This document shows positions 26,212 through 34,509 of a DNA stretch of 64,000 bases, one piece after another. The DNA is from an uncultured Oscillospiraceae bacterium (GTDB taxonomy: Bacteria; Bacillota; Clostridia; Oscillospirales; Ruminococcaceae), in NCBI GenBank assembly GCA_910577565.1, contig CAJTNJ010000008.1, positions 3,939 through 67,938 on the forward strand, read 5' to 3'. Numbering within the stretch: position 1 is the stretch's first letter; each line of letters opens with the position of its first letter. Under the pieces are notes generated by a model. It was not told the DNA's origin. It saw only the letters and a program-made list of their open reading frames with translations, and did no database searches. A program made the position numbers and the translations under genes.

Positions 26212-28035
26212 TTATTCAACGGTTACAGACTTTGCTAAATTTCGTGGTTTATCAACATCGCAACCTTTCAAAACTGCGGTATGATAGGCAAACATTTGAA
26301 GAGGTACAATAGAGTATAAAGGTAGTAGTATTTCATTATTAGCGTTTGGTATTCTAATGACTAAATCGGAAGCATTACTATCAACTTCAGATTTGTCGGT
26401 ACACAAAAGCAGCACATTGGCGCCCCTTGATTTTACTTCTTTTACATTGCTTATAGTCTTTGCATATAAGTCGGTTTGTGTAGCAATGGCTATTACTGGG
26501 GTATTGTTTTCAATGAGTGATATGGTTCCGTGTTTAAGCTCACCGGCTGCATAAGCTTCACTGTGAATATAAGATATTTCTTTTAGCTTAAGTGAGCTTT
26601 CAAGTGATATGCAATAGTCAACGCCGCGACCTATAAAGAATATGTCATGAGAATTTTGTAAAGTTTTTGCACATTGAAGTATATTGTCGTCATTTTTTAA
26701 TATATATTTTATTTTATTGGGAATATCTTGGATCTCGTTGCATAATTCGCATATTTCATCATTTGAAAGTGTCTTAGAAATTTCTCCAAGTTTTATTGCA
26801 AGCATATATAAAGATGTAATTTGTACCGTATATGCTTTTGTGGAGGCAACAGAAATTTCTGGGCCTGCCCAGGTATAAAATACGCTGTCTGCTTCTCTTG
26901 CAATCGAAGATCCCACAACGTTTACGATAGCTAAGGTAAACACACTACGTTCTTTTGCAAGCCTTAAAGCAGCTAAACTATCTGCAGTTTCACCCGATTG
27001 CGATATTATAATAACAAGATCTTTTGTCGAAATTATGGGATTTTTGTACCTAAATTCGGAAGCAATATCGACATCAACTGGAATTCTTGCAAGTTTTTCA
27101 ATTACATATTTGCCTACCATTCCTGCATGCATAGCTGTACCGCAAGCTACAATATGTATTTTTTCAAATGAGGAAAATTTTTCATCTGAAAGGTTACTAA
27201 GGCCAAGATCTAGATTGCCTTGCTTTATTCTGGGTGATATGCATCTTCTTATAGCTTCCGGCTGCTCATTAATTTCTTTTATCATAAAGTGAGGGAATCC
27301 GTTTTTTTCAGCTGATTCCACATTCCAATTAGCCGTAAGAATTTCCTTTTCTATATTTTTGCCATAAAAATCTATAAATTTAATTGAGTTGTCTTTGACT
27401 ATTGCTATTTCATTTTGGTCTAAAAGTATATATTCACGGGTATGTTTAATAATTGCGGGGACATCAGATGCGATGAAATTGCCGTCTTTACCTTTTCCAA
27501 CAATAAGAGGGCTGTTTTTTCGTATAGCATAAATTTCATTTGGTCTGTCTAAAAACAATATGCCAAGAGCATATGAACCTTCTAATTGTTTTGCCGTTTT
27601 TGCAATAGCGTCAATTGGATTGTCTTTATAGTTATAGTCAAGTAATTTTGCAACGGTTTCAGAATCTGTTTCGGTTTCGAATCTGTATCCTTTATTTTTT
27701 AAATATTTCTTTATTTGTAAGTAGTTTTCTATTATCCCGTTGTGAACAATGGTGACATTTCCGCTGTTGTGAGGGTGAGAATTTATATCTGAAGGTTCAC
27801 CATGAGTAGCCCAGCGTGTATGACCTATTCCACAGTGTCCGCAGGGTCTATACCCCTCATTTAGACTTTTAATTAAATTGTTTAATCTTCCACGCTTTTT
27901 AACGATAGAAATGGTATCACTTTCAAAGACAGCCATTCCGGCAGAATCATATCCTCGATATTCCAGACGGCGCAAACTATCCAAAAGCAAATCCACACAA
28001 TCTGATTTACCGACATATCCGACAATTCCACACAT
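26212..28035 (-). CDS. glmS: Glutamine-fructose-6-phosphate aminotransferase (isomerizing)
   Basis: Makes glucosamine-6-phosphate from fructose-6-phosphate and glutamine, the first step to UDP-GlcNAc. The 607-residue protein starts CGIVGYVG after the initiator Met; this Cys is the glutaminase nucleophile, which fixes the start at 28035 and not at an in-frame ATG three codons earlier. Glutaminase residues RWATHGEPSDINSHPH and HNGIIENY are followed by two SIS domains (ISQSGETADSLAALR, SSLKLKEISYIHSEAYAAGE) and the usual C-terminal KPRNLAKSVTVE. It is preceded by a glmS ribozyme. Confidence 0.96.
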   Translation of the reverse strand: MCGIVGYVGKSDCVDLLLDSLRRLEYRGYDSAGMAVFESDTISIVKKRGRLNNLIKSLNEGYRPCGHCGIGHTRWATHGEPSDINSHPHNSGNVTIVHNGIIENYLQIKKYLKNKGYRFETETDSETVAKLLDYNYKDNPIDAIAKTAKQLEGSYALGILFLDRPNEIYAIRKNSPLIVGKGKDGNFIASDVPAIIKHTREYILLDQNEIAIVKDNSIKFIDFYGKNIEKEILTANWNVESAEKNGFPHFMIKEINEQPEAIRRCISPRIKQGNLDLGLSNLSDEKFSSFEKIHIVACGTAMHAGMVGKYVIEKLARIPVDVDIASEFRYKNPIISTKDLVIIISQSGETADSLAALRLAKERSVFTLAIVNVVGSSIAREADSVFYTWAGPEISVASTKAYTVQITSLYMLAIKLGEISKTLSNDEICELCNEIQDIPNKIKYILKNDDNILQCAKTLQNSHDIFFIGRGVDYCISLESSLKLKEISYIHSEAYAAGELKHGTISLIENNTPVIAIATQTDLYAKTISNVKEVKSRGANVLLLCTDKSEVDSNASDLVIRIPNANNEILLPLYSIVPLQMFAYHTAVLKGCDVDKPRNLAKSVTVE

Positions 28036-28065
28036 GTAAATCAATCCTTTCGTTGAATATTACGA

Positions 28066-28240
28066 AAGTGACAGCAATTTTGTCTGCAATTTTAACACTT
28101 GGCATTGCAGTTTGTTTACTGTCTTACGACTTATCGTTTAAAGCCGGGAGAGCATCCGCCGAATTTTCGATAACTCTCCGCCTCGTCACTCTGGGGAATG
28201 TTTAAAAAATTTAATATTCCGGGAGTCTGGCGCTATATAT
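28066..28240 (-). ncRNA. glmS ribozyme (glucosamine-6-phosphate-activated)
   Basis: Read on the minus strand, the leader has the cleavage element A|GCGCCAGACTCCCGG (G1 at 28233), then GACGAGGCGGAGAGTTATCG and TCGGCGGATGCTCTCCCGG, the conserved core of the glmS ribozyme, and a further 3' helix before the ribosome site of glmS. Family knowledge: glucosamine-6-phosphate acts as cofactor for self-cleavage at the 5' end, and the cleaved mRNA is degraded, so the product shuts off its own synthesis. The exact 3' border is approximate. Confidence 0.93.
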
Positions 28241-28529
28241 TATATTTCGTATATTAGAATAAAATTCTTCAAATATACAAGTTTTTAGTCATTATAGCAA
28301 GTGTAAATCATAGAAAAACAGCAATTTTTTCGTAGGTTACAACTGTTTTTGTAAATTTTTATAGAAATAAAACAATCATTATGTTAATGTAAAAAACTCA
28401 GAATAACTTAAAGATTTTCAAGCTCTTTTATTATTGTTTTTCGCCGCTTTGTTGATATTTAAAATTCTTTCTTTTGATAAATCATAATAAAATCTAATTT
28501 ATTGCTTATAATCACTATAATTCCATTAT
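28241..28529. other. Leader region of glmS upstream of the ribozyme
   Basis: No gene on either strand. It lies between the inferred glmS promoter and the ribozyme. A second -10-like TATAAT sits directly upstream of the ribozyme on the minus strand without a good -35 box. Confidence 0.4.
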
Positions 28530-28558
28530 ATTCTACACACGATTTGACTTTACGTCAA
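28530..28558 (-). promoter_or_regulatory. Promoter of glmS
   Basis: On the minus strand TTGACG (28558-28553), 17 bp, and TAGAAT (28535-28530). The transcript would carry about 290 bases before the ribozyme cleavage site. Confidence 0.6.
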
Positions 28559-28619
28559 GAGCTTATATAAAGCAAGAAAAAATTAATATTTGGTAATTTT
28601 TTAAGAAATATATTTCCTA

Positions 28620-28648
28620 TTGATTTTTAAATTAGTTTGGTTTATAAT
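28620..28648 (+). promoter_or_regulatory. Promoter of the mraZ (division/cell wall) cluster
   Basis: TTGATT (28620-28625), 17 bp, TATAAT (28643-28648). It is followed at once by the MraZ boxes. Confidence 0.8.
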
Positions 28649-28655
28649 AGGTGCA

Positions 28656-28681
28656 TAGTGGTTTTTAGTGGTGAATAGTGG
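28656..28681 (+). promoter_or_regulatory. MraZ operator: three TAGTGG boxes
   Basis: TAGTGG occurs at 28656, 28666 and 28676, an exact 10-bp period, just downstream of the -10 box. This is the arrangement known for MraZ binding sites (direct repeats of a GTGG-type box one helical turn apart) ahead of mraZ, where the ring-shaped protein represses its own operon. Confidence 0.85.
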
Positions 28682-28719
28682 TTATAAAAATCCTACTTAT
28701 TTTTGAAAGGAGGCCTTTT

Positions 28720-29139
28720 ATGTTAATTGGCGAATATAGTCATACAATTGATATTAAAGGTCGACTTAACTTTCCTGTGAAACTGAGGGAATCACTTGGT
28801 GAAAGTTTTATAATAACACGAGGATTTGACCACTGTCTTAATGTCTATTCTTTATCTGAATGGAATTGTTTGGAACAAAGCATTAAAAATTTACCACGAA
28901 ATAAAAGGCGTGATATTGAGAGGTTTTTCTTTTCAGGTGCGTTTGAAGCTGTGCCAGACAAACAGGGAAGAATTGTAATAACTTCTAATCTTAGAGAATA
29001 TGCAATGCTTGATAAAAACGTGGTTATAACGGGTGCTTCTGATCATGTTGAAATTTGGGATGAGGCTTTGTGGAACAAGGAATTCAAAAATCTTTCTCCG
29101 GAATCTATTGCTCAGGTTATGGATGAATTGGATTTTTAG
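28720..29139 (+). CDS. mraZ: Transcriptional regulator MraZ
   Basis: The 139-residue protein has two AbrB-like/MraZ domains, each with the DxKGR-type motif: GEYSHTIDIKGRLNFPVKLR at the N-terminus and AVPDKQGRIVITSNLREYA in the second half. It binds the repeats in its own promoter region and controls the division and wall cluster. ATG at 28720 follows GAAAGGAGG. It is the first gene of the cluster, as in most bacteria. Length is normal. Confidence 0.95.
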   Translation: MLIGEYSHTIDIKGRLNFPVKLRESLGESFIITRGFDHCLNVYSLSEWNCLEQSIKNLPRNKRRDIERFFFSGAFEAVPDKQGRIVITSNLREYAMLDKNVVITGASDHVEIWDEALWNKEFKNLSPESIAQVMDELDF

Positions 29140-29160
29140 ATTATATTTGGAGAGGAAAAG

Positions 29161-30090
29161 ATGAACATTGAAACTTTTTCCCACAAATCTGTTTTGCTAA
29201 GAGAGTGCATAAATGGACTAAATATTAAACCTGATGGTATATATATAGACGCAACCGTTGGAGGAGCTGGACACGCATGTGAAATAGCAAAGCAACTTAG
29301 AGGTGGCAAGTTGTTTGCTTTTGACAAAGACCCTGATGCAGTTGAAGTTGCAAAGGACAGGCTATCTGGTTATTCTGCAAGGGTCATCAATGAAAATTTT
29401 AAAGAGATGGAATTTGAACTTAAAAGTCGGGGCATTTTTGCGGTAGATGGTGTTTTAATTGACCTTGGAGTTTCGTCATATCAGCTTGATAATGAAAAAA
29501 GAGGCTTTTCCTATCTGCATGAAGGTGTACTTGATATGAGGATGAGCAAACAAGGAAAAACAGCTGCAGATATAGTTAATACATATACTCAAAAAGAGCT
29601 TATGGATATATTAAAAACTTATGGCGAGGAGAGGTTTGCTTACAAAATAGCTTTAAATATAGTAAAAAAAAGAACACAAAAACCCATTGAAACAACAACC
29701 GAGCTTGCTGACATTATAAAATCATCTATACCGGCCAAGTTCAAAAGAGATAAAAACCCGTGTAAAAGAAGCTTTCAGGCTATAAGAATAGCAGTTAATT
29801 GTGAACTTGATGATTTGGAAAGTGGTCTAAATGCAGCATTTAATATGCTTAATTTAGGTGGAAGACTTGTGATTATAAGCTTTCATTCTTTAGAGGACAG
29901 AATAGTTAAACATAAATATTTATCTTTTGCAAAAGGCTGTATATGTCCTGTGGGATCACCAATATGTGTTTGTGGGAATAAGCCAAAGGCAAGGCTTATA
30001 AATAAAAAACCAATAGAACCTACCGAAGAAGAAAAAAAATGCAATCCAAGATGCAAGAGTGCAAAACTTAGAATTTTAGAAAAACTATAA
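29161..30090 (+). CDS. rsmH: 16S rRNA (cytosine-1402-N4)-methyltransferase
   Basis: Methylates N4 of C1402 in the ribosomal P site. The 309-residue protein begins FSHKSVLLRECINGLNIKPD and has the SAM-binding YIDATVGGAGHACEI, DLGVSSYQLDNEKRGFSY and LDMRM, then FQAIRIAVNCELDDLE and IISFHSLEDRIVK, all typical RsmH/MraW. It lies 21 bases after mraZ with an AGAGGAAAAG ribosome site. Complete and in its standard position. Confidence 0.95.
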   Translation: MNIETFSHKSVLLRECINGLNIKPDGIYIDATVGGAGHACEIAKQLRGGKLFAFDKDPDAVEVAKDRLSGYSARVINENFKEMEFELKSRGIFAVDGVLIDLGVSSYQLDNEKRGFSYLHEGVLDMRMSKQGKTAADIVNTYTQKELMDILKTYGEERFAYKIALNIVKKRTQKPIETTTELADIIKSSIPAKFKRDKNPCKRSFQAIRIAVNCELDDLESGLNAAFNMLNLGGRLVIISFHSLEDRIVKHKYLSFAKGCICPVGSPICVCGNKPKARLINKKPIEPTEEEKKCNPRCKSAKLRILEKL

Positions 30091-30120
30091 TAATTAATAA
30101 ATGAAAAGGGGAGATCTGCT

Positions 30121-30573
30121 TTGGCAATAAGAACAAATTTGGCTTATGAAAATGCATATCCAAATCGCGTTGGACAAGCTAGACCGTCTATAAGGAAAGT
30201 TGAAAAAAAGGAGTCTTTGAGAGTTAAGCCTTTTTCTTGGGTATTTGTTGTTTTCATAATATCAAGTTTGCTTGCTCTTTCTGTTTTTAGCATGGTTAGA
30301 TTGAATGAAATTACATCACAGATTTCATCGCTTGAAAAACAGTATAAAATTCAAAAAAGCGATCAGATAAGACTGAATTCGGAATTGGAATCAAAAATTA
30401 GCTATTCAAGCATTGAAGATTATGCCACAAAAAACTGGGGTATGAAAAAACAATCAAGCAGTCAAGTTAATTATATAAATATATCAAAAGGCAATTCAAT
30501 AGAAGTAGCAAATGAACAGGAAAAAAGTTTTCTTGACGAATTATTTGATGGAATCAAACATATTTTTTCATAA
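30121..30573 (+). CDS. ftsL: Cell division protein FtsL-like
   Basis: A 150-residue bitopic protein: cytoplasmic N-terminus of about 42 residues, a membrane helix (FSWVFVVFIISSLLALSVFS), then a coiled coil (EITSQISSLEKQYKIQKSD) and a short outer tail. This is the FtsL/DivIC layout, and the position between rsmH and a class B PBP is that of ftsL. TTG at 30121 follows GGGGAG. Sequence conservation is low in this family, so position carries much of the weight. It should act with FtsQ and the PBP at the septum. Confidence 0.8.
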   Translation: MAIRTNLAYENAYPNRVGQARPSIRKVEKKESLRVKPFSWVFVVFIISSLLALSVFSMVRLNEITSQISSLEKQYKIQKSDQIRLNSELESKISYSSIEDYATKNWGMKKQSSSQVNYINISKGNSIEVANEQEKSFLDELFDGIKHIFS

Positions 30574-30683
30574 ATATTACGTTAGTGAATATTATATAAT
30601 TAAGTTCACTTTTGAGTTTGTTCAAGTTATTTTGCAGTCGGTTTATCAACATATTAATTGTTTTAAATCGTTTGCTTTAATAT

Positions 30684-30724
30684 AAAAGCCTATTCGTATA
30701 TGGGGACGAGTAGGCTTTTGTCCC
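30684..30724 (+). terminator. Hairpin terminator or attenuator between ftsL and the PBP gene
   Basis: AAAAGCCTATTCGT pairs with ACGAGTAGGCTTTT (14 pairs, one G-U) across ATATGGGG, followed by TTTTGTCCC. It lies inside the division cluster, so partial read-through or an extra downstream promoter is implied. Confidence 0.75.
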
Positions 30725-30748
30725 TATTTTAAAACCTGGAGGAATTTC

Positions 30749-32956
30749 ATGGTAAAAGCACCAAGTAAAAAAATGAAATTCAAATTGAATATTGTAATTT
30801 TAGGATTGCTTGCTGTTGGATTTTTTATTCTGATTGGGCGGGTAATTTACATTGCTTGCTTTGCGGAAGTGGATGGCATTAAATATAGTGTAAAAGCTTA
30901 TAATCAACAACTGTCTGCAGATACCGTATCGGCAAACAGAGGAACAATTTATGATAGAAACATGACTCCTATTGCACAAAGCGCTACAGTTTGGACAGTT
31001 TCGCTCGCTCCAAATCAAATAAAAGACGAATCACAATTAAACAAAATAGCTTCTGCGCTTTCTGAAATTTTAGGGATTGATCGGGACAAAATAATTGAAA
31101 AGTGCAAATCAAAAACACAATATGAAATAGTCAAAAAAAAAGTTGAGAAACCTCAAAGAGATCAGATACTTGATTTTGTAAACAGCAATAGAATTGCTGG
31201 AATCCATATGGTTGAAGACACAAAAAGATATTATCCAATGGGCAGCATGGCCGCTCAAACTATCGGCTTTGTGGGCTCCGATAACCAAGGGCTGCTTGGA
31301 GTAGAACTTTCATATAACAGCGAACTTTCTGGGATTGCTGGCAAAGTAACTGGTGTTCAAGACGCAAAAGGTGGTTCAATGCCCTATGAATATGAATATT
31401 ACTATCCCGCTCAAGATGGAAATTCTCTTGTAATGTCAATAGACAGCACACTCCAACATTATTGTGATAAAGCGCTTGAAGAGGTTATGCATGTAAGAAG
31501 ACCAGCCAACAGATGTATGGCTATAATGATGAATGTGAATACTGGCGAGATACTTGCTTTGTCTGTAAAACCGGATTTTGATTTAAACGATCCATACACA
31601 CTGCCGTCGGTTGCAGAGTATCCTGCTATTGAAGGTAAGTCGGATGGAGATGCAAGAACTGCTGTTTGGACAAACAAAGCTGTATCGGAAATATATGAAC
31701 CTGGATCTGTTTTTAAAGTAGTTACGGGGTCTGCGGCGCTTGAAGAAGGGACAATGACTCTTAATAATAATTTTCATTGCAATGGGTCTTGTGTTGTTGA
31801 CGATACTACTTTTCACTGTTGGAGAAGAAGCGGTCATGGTTCGCAAACATTTACCCAAGCATATATAAATTCTTGCAACCCAGCATTTGTCCAAATTGGT
31901 TCTTCGCTTGGCCCTGAGTTGTTTTTTAGATATTTTTCAATGTATGGAATGACCGAACGAACTCAAATTGACCTTCCCGGAGAAACCGATTCTATATATG
32001 TTAGAGAAAAAGATCTTACACCGGTTTCGCTTGCTTCCGAATCGTTTGGCCAAACTGAGTCTATAACCGCCATGCAAATGTTAACAGCTTTTTGTGCAGT
32101 TGTAAACGGCGGATATTTGAATACACCGCATGTTGTTAACCAGATAATAGACAGCAATGGAAACATATTAAAAACTAAATCTTCCAATACTAAAAGACAG
32201 GTAATTTCTGACACAACATCTAAAACAATGGTTGAGGTTTTGGAAGCTGTCGTAAAAGGTATAGATGGAGCTGGTACCAATGCGAGTGTTCCAGGTTATC
32301 GGATTGTTGGAAAATCCGGTACAGGTCAAAAACTTAAATATAAACAGCAAACAGGGCTCGATACATATGTAGGTTCATTTATAGGTGCTATTCCGGCCGA
32401 TAATCCACAGTATGCTCTTATGGTTTTGGTTGATACTCCAACAGATGGAACTTATTATGGTGGTACGGTAGCAAGTCCGGTTTTTGCACAGATAATGTCA
32501 GAAGCGGCGCCATATCTTGGCATTTTGCCGGAATATACCGCTCAAGAGCTTTCGCATCTTACAATAGCAGTGCCGGCTTGTGAAGGGCTTTTGGTTGAAG
32601 AAGCAAAAAACAAACTTGCTAAAGCTAATTTTACAAATGTAGAGGTTATTGGGTCGGGAGATACTGTTTTAAGCCAGGCTCCAAAGACAGGAAGCAACAT
32701 TAACAGCTCAACCAGGATCATCCTTTACACGGACAACAAAGAACAAAAAAATGTTATAGTCCCAAATGTTATCGGATTAAGCCAGGCAGCTGCTAATTTA
32801 ACACTTGCAAACAGTGGACTTAGTCTTGCAATTGACAATAGCGGAGTGCAAAGTCAAAAAGCAAGAGCAACGGCGCAGTCGCCTGAGGCCGGTGCGAGCG
32901 TTCCAAGAGGAACAGCAATTTCAGTGCAATTTCTCACTAATGATGAAACTGGTTGA
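30749..32956 (+). CDS. Class B penicillin-binding protein with two PASTA domains (FtsI/SpoVD-like)
   Basis: Septal or spore-cortex transpeptidase that cross-links peptidoglycan outside the membrane. 735 residues: one N-terminal membrane helix (about 14-38), a dimerisation domain (SANRGTIYDRNMTPIAQSAT), and a transpeptidase domain with S320-V-F-K, S375-C-N and K522-SGTG. Two PASTA domains follow at about 605-665 and 668-731 (VIVPNVIGLSQAAANLTLAN). PASTA-tailed PBPs in this position are either SpoVD or the divisional PBP; the cluster has only this one, so it may be the divisional enzyme. The ATG follows TGGAGGAATTTC. Confidence 0.92.
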   Translation: MVKAPSKKMKFKLNIVILGLLAVGFFILIGRVIYIACFAEVDGIKYSVKAYNQQLSADTVSANRGTIYDRNMTPIAQSATVWTVSLAPNQIKDESQLNKIASALSEILGIDRDKIIEKCKSKTQYEIVKKKVEKPQRDQILDFVNSNRIAGIHMVEDTKRYYPMGSMAAQTIGFVGSDNQGLLGVELSYNSELSGIAGKVTGVQDAKGGSMPYEYEYYYPAQDGNSLVMSIDSTLQHYCDKALEEVMHVRRPANRCMAIMMNVNTGEILALSVKPDFDLNDPYTLPSVAEYPAIEGKSDGDARTAVWTNKAVSEIYEPGSVFKVVTGSAALEEGTMTLNNNFHCNGSCVVDDTTFHCWRRSGHGSQTFTQAYINSCNPAFVQIGSSLGPELFFRYFSMYGMTERTQIDLPGETDSIYVREKDLTPVSLASESFGQTESITAMQMLTAFCAVVNGGYLNTPHVVNQIIDSNGNILKTKSSNTKRQVISDTTSKTMVEVLEAVVKGIDGAGTNASVPGYRIVGKSGTGQKLKYKQQTGLDTYVGSFIGAIPADNPQYALMVLVDTPTDGTYYGGTVASPVFAQIMSEAAPYLGILPEYTAQELSHLTIAVPACEGLLVEEAKNKLAKANFTNVEVIGSGDTVLSQAPKTGSNINSSTRIILYTDNKEQKNVIVPNVIGLSQAAANLTLANSGLSLAIDNSGVQSQKARATAQSPEAGASVPRGTAISVQFLTNDETG

Positions 32957-33032
32957 TATGGTTTTTTAAAAAGTTTATAAAAATTAAAAATATTTTTTGG
33001 ATTTATAATTATATTAAAAAGGGGGGGATATT

Positions 33033-34472
33033 GTGAAACTGGTTAAATTGTTGGAAGATGTGCGTTATAAAGGTGTAGTTGTTGATTCTGAAATTTCTTT
33101 TTTGACTTGTAATTCGAAAGAGGTAAAAAAAGGATGCCTTTTTGCATGTTTAAAAGGCGCAAATGTTGATGGGCACGATTATGCAAAAGAAGCTGTGAGT
33201 TCTGGTGCTGTTGCTGTTTTGGTGGAAAAGGATATGGGACTGCCAAACCAACTGCTTGTTGACGATACGCACAAGGCTTTTGGTAAAATTTGTGCCAATT
33301 TTTATGGCAACCCCGCTAAAAGACTCAAATTCATTGGTATTACGGGAACAAACGGAAAAACTACTGTTACAAAGATAGTCAAGAATGTTTTGGAAAAGGA
33401 AAATAAAAAGGTTGGTTTAATAGGTACCATACAAAACGAGATAGGAAGCAAGATTATAGCAACAGAAAAAACTACTCCCGATCACATTAACTATCAAATG
33501 TTGATAAAGGAGATGGCTGATGAAGGTTGTGAGTATGTTGTAATGGAGGTTTCATCTCATGCCTTAGAACAAAGTCGAATTGCGGATACACAGTTTGAAG
33601 TGGGCGTTTTTACTAACCTAAGTCAAGACCATCTGGATTATCATGGTACCATGGAAAATTATTATCAAGCAAAGAAAAAATTATTTGATGCAAGTGATTG
33701 TTCGATTGTTTGCGTGGATGATGAATATGGCAAGAGGCTTTCAGAAGAAATAGATAAAAAAGTTATGACTTTCACAGCTAAAGATTTAAGTGCAAATTTT
33801 AAAGCCAAAGATATCAAGATGTATGTGGAAGGTGTAGACTTTAGGCTTGTTGGCGAAGGATTGAATGAAAAAATTCACTTTTCAACGCCCGGGTTATTTT
33901 CAGTTCATAACGCAATGACAGCAGAGCTGGTTTGCATAGCGCTTGGTTTTGATGCCAACAAATCAGCAGCCAGCATAGCAAGCTGCAAGCCAATAAAAGG
34001 CAGAAGTGAGAGAATACCTACCAAAAGGAATTTTCATATAATATGTGATTATGCACACTCTCCCGATGGCCTTAAAAATATTTTGGATTCCATTCACAGC
34101 TATAGTAAAGGCAGAGTAGTAGCTTTGTTTGGTTGTGGCGGAGATAGAGATAAGACAAAAAGGCCCATCATGGGGGAAGTGGCGGCTAAAAATGCGGATT
34201 TTTTAATAGTTACTTCGGATAATCCGAGAACAGAGGATCCAGATTCTATTATAGACGATATAATGGTAGGGGTTGAAAAAATAAAAACACCATATATTAG
34301 AATTACTGATAGAAAAAAAGCGATAAAATATGCAATTGAAAACGCAAAAACAGATGACATAATATTGCTTGCAGGCAAAGGACATGAAGATTATCAGGTG
34401 ATTGGTAAAGAAAAAATTGATTTCGATGAGCGCGATGTTGTGAGAGATATTCTTGAGAGTTTAGATAGATAA
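33033..34472 (+). CDS. murE: UDP-MurNAc-L-Ala-D-Glu:meso-diaminopimelate ligase
   Basis: Adds the third amino acid to the peptidoglycan stem peptide in the cytoplasm, using ATP. The 479-residue Mur ligase has the P-loop GTNGKTT at 105-111, TTPDHINYQ, MEVSSHALEQSR and CDYAHSPDGLKN. SDNPRTEDP at about 395 contains the DNPR motif that marks meso-DAP-adding enzymes. GTG at 33033 follows AAAGGGGGGG. It precedes murF by 38 bases. Confidence 0.95.
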   Translation: MKLVKLLEDVRYKGVVVDSEISFLTCNSKEVKKGCLFACLKGANVDGHDYAKEAVSSGAVAVLVEKDMGLPNQLLVDDTHKAFGKICANFYGNPAKRLKFIGITGTNGKTTVTKIVKNVLEKENKKVGLIGTIQNEIGSKIIATEKTTPDHINYQMLIKEMADEGCEYVVMEVSSHALEQSRIADTQFEVGVFTNLSQDHLDYHGTMENYYQAKKKLFDASDCSIVCVDDEYGKRLSEEIDKKVMTFTAKDLSANFKAKDIKMYVEGVDFRLVGEGLNEKIHFSTPGLFSVHNAMTAELVCIALGFDANKSAASIASCKPIKGRSERIPTKRNFHIICDYAHSPDGLKNILDSIHSYSKGRVVALFGCGGDRDKTKRPIMGEVAAKNADFLIVTSDNPRTEDPDSIIDDIMVGVEKIKTPYIRITDRKKAIKYAIENAKTDDIILLAGKGHEDYQVIGKEKIDFDERDVVRDILESLDR

Positions 34473-34509
34473 ATTTCTAAAAATAAGAATTTTTATAGGA
34501 GAAAATAAA

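Noticed and set aside
26091..26312. 73-codon plus-strand open frame overlapping the 3' end of glmS
   Set aside because: It overlaps a conserved gene on the opposite strand and is rich in Phe and Tyr without a ribosome site.
31583..31894. Open frames on the minus strand inside the PBP gene (also 31459-31677 and 31963-32280)
   Set aside because: They lie wholly antisense to a conserved transpeptidase domain and have no independent support.
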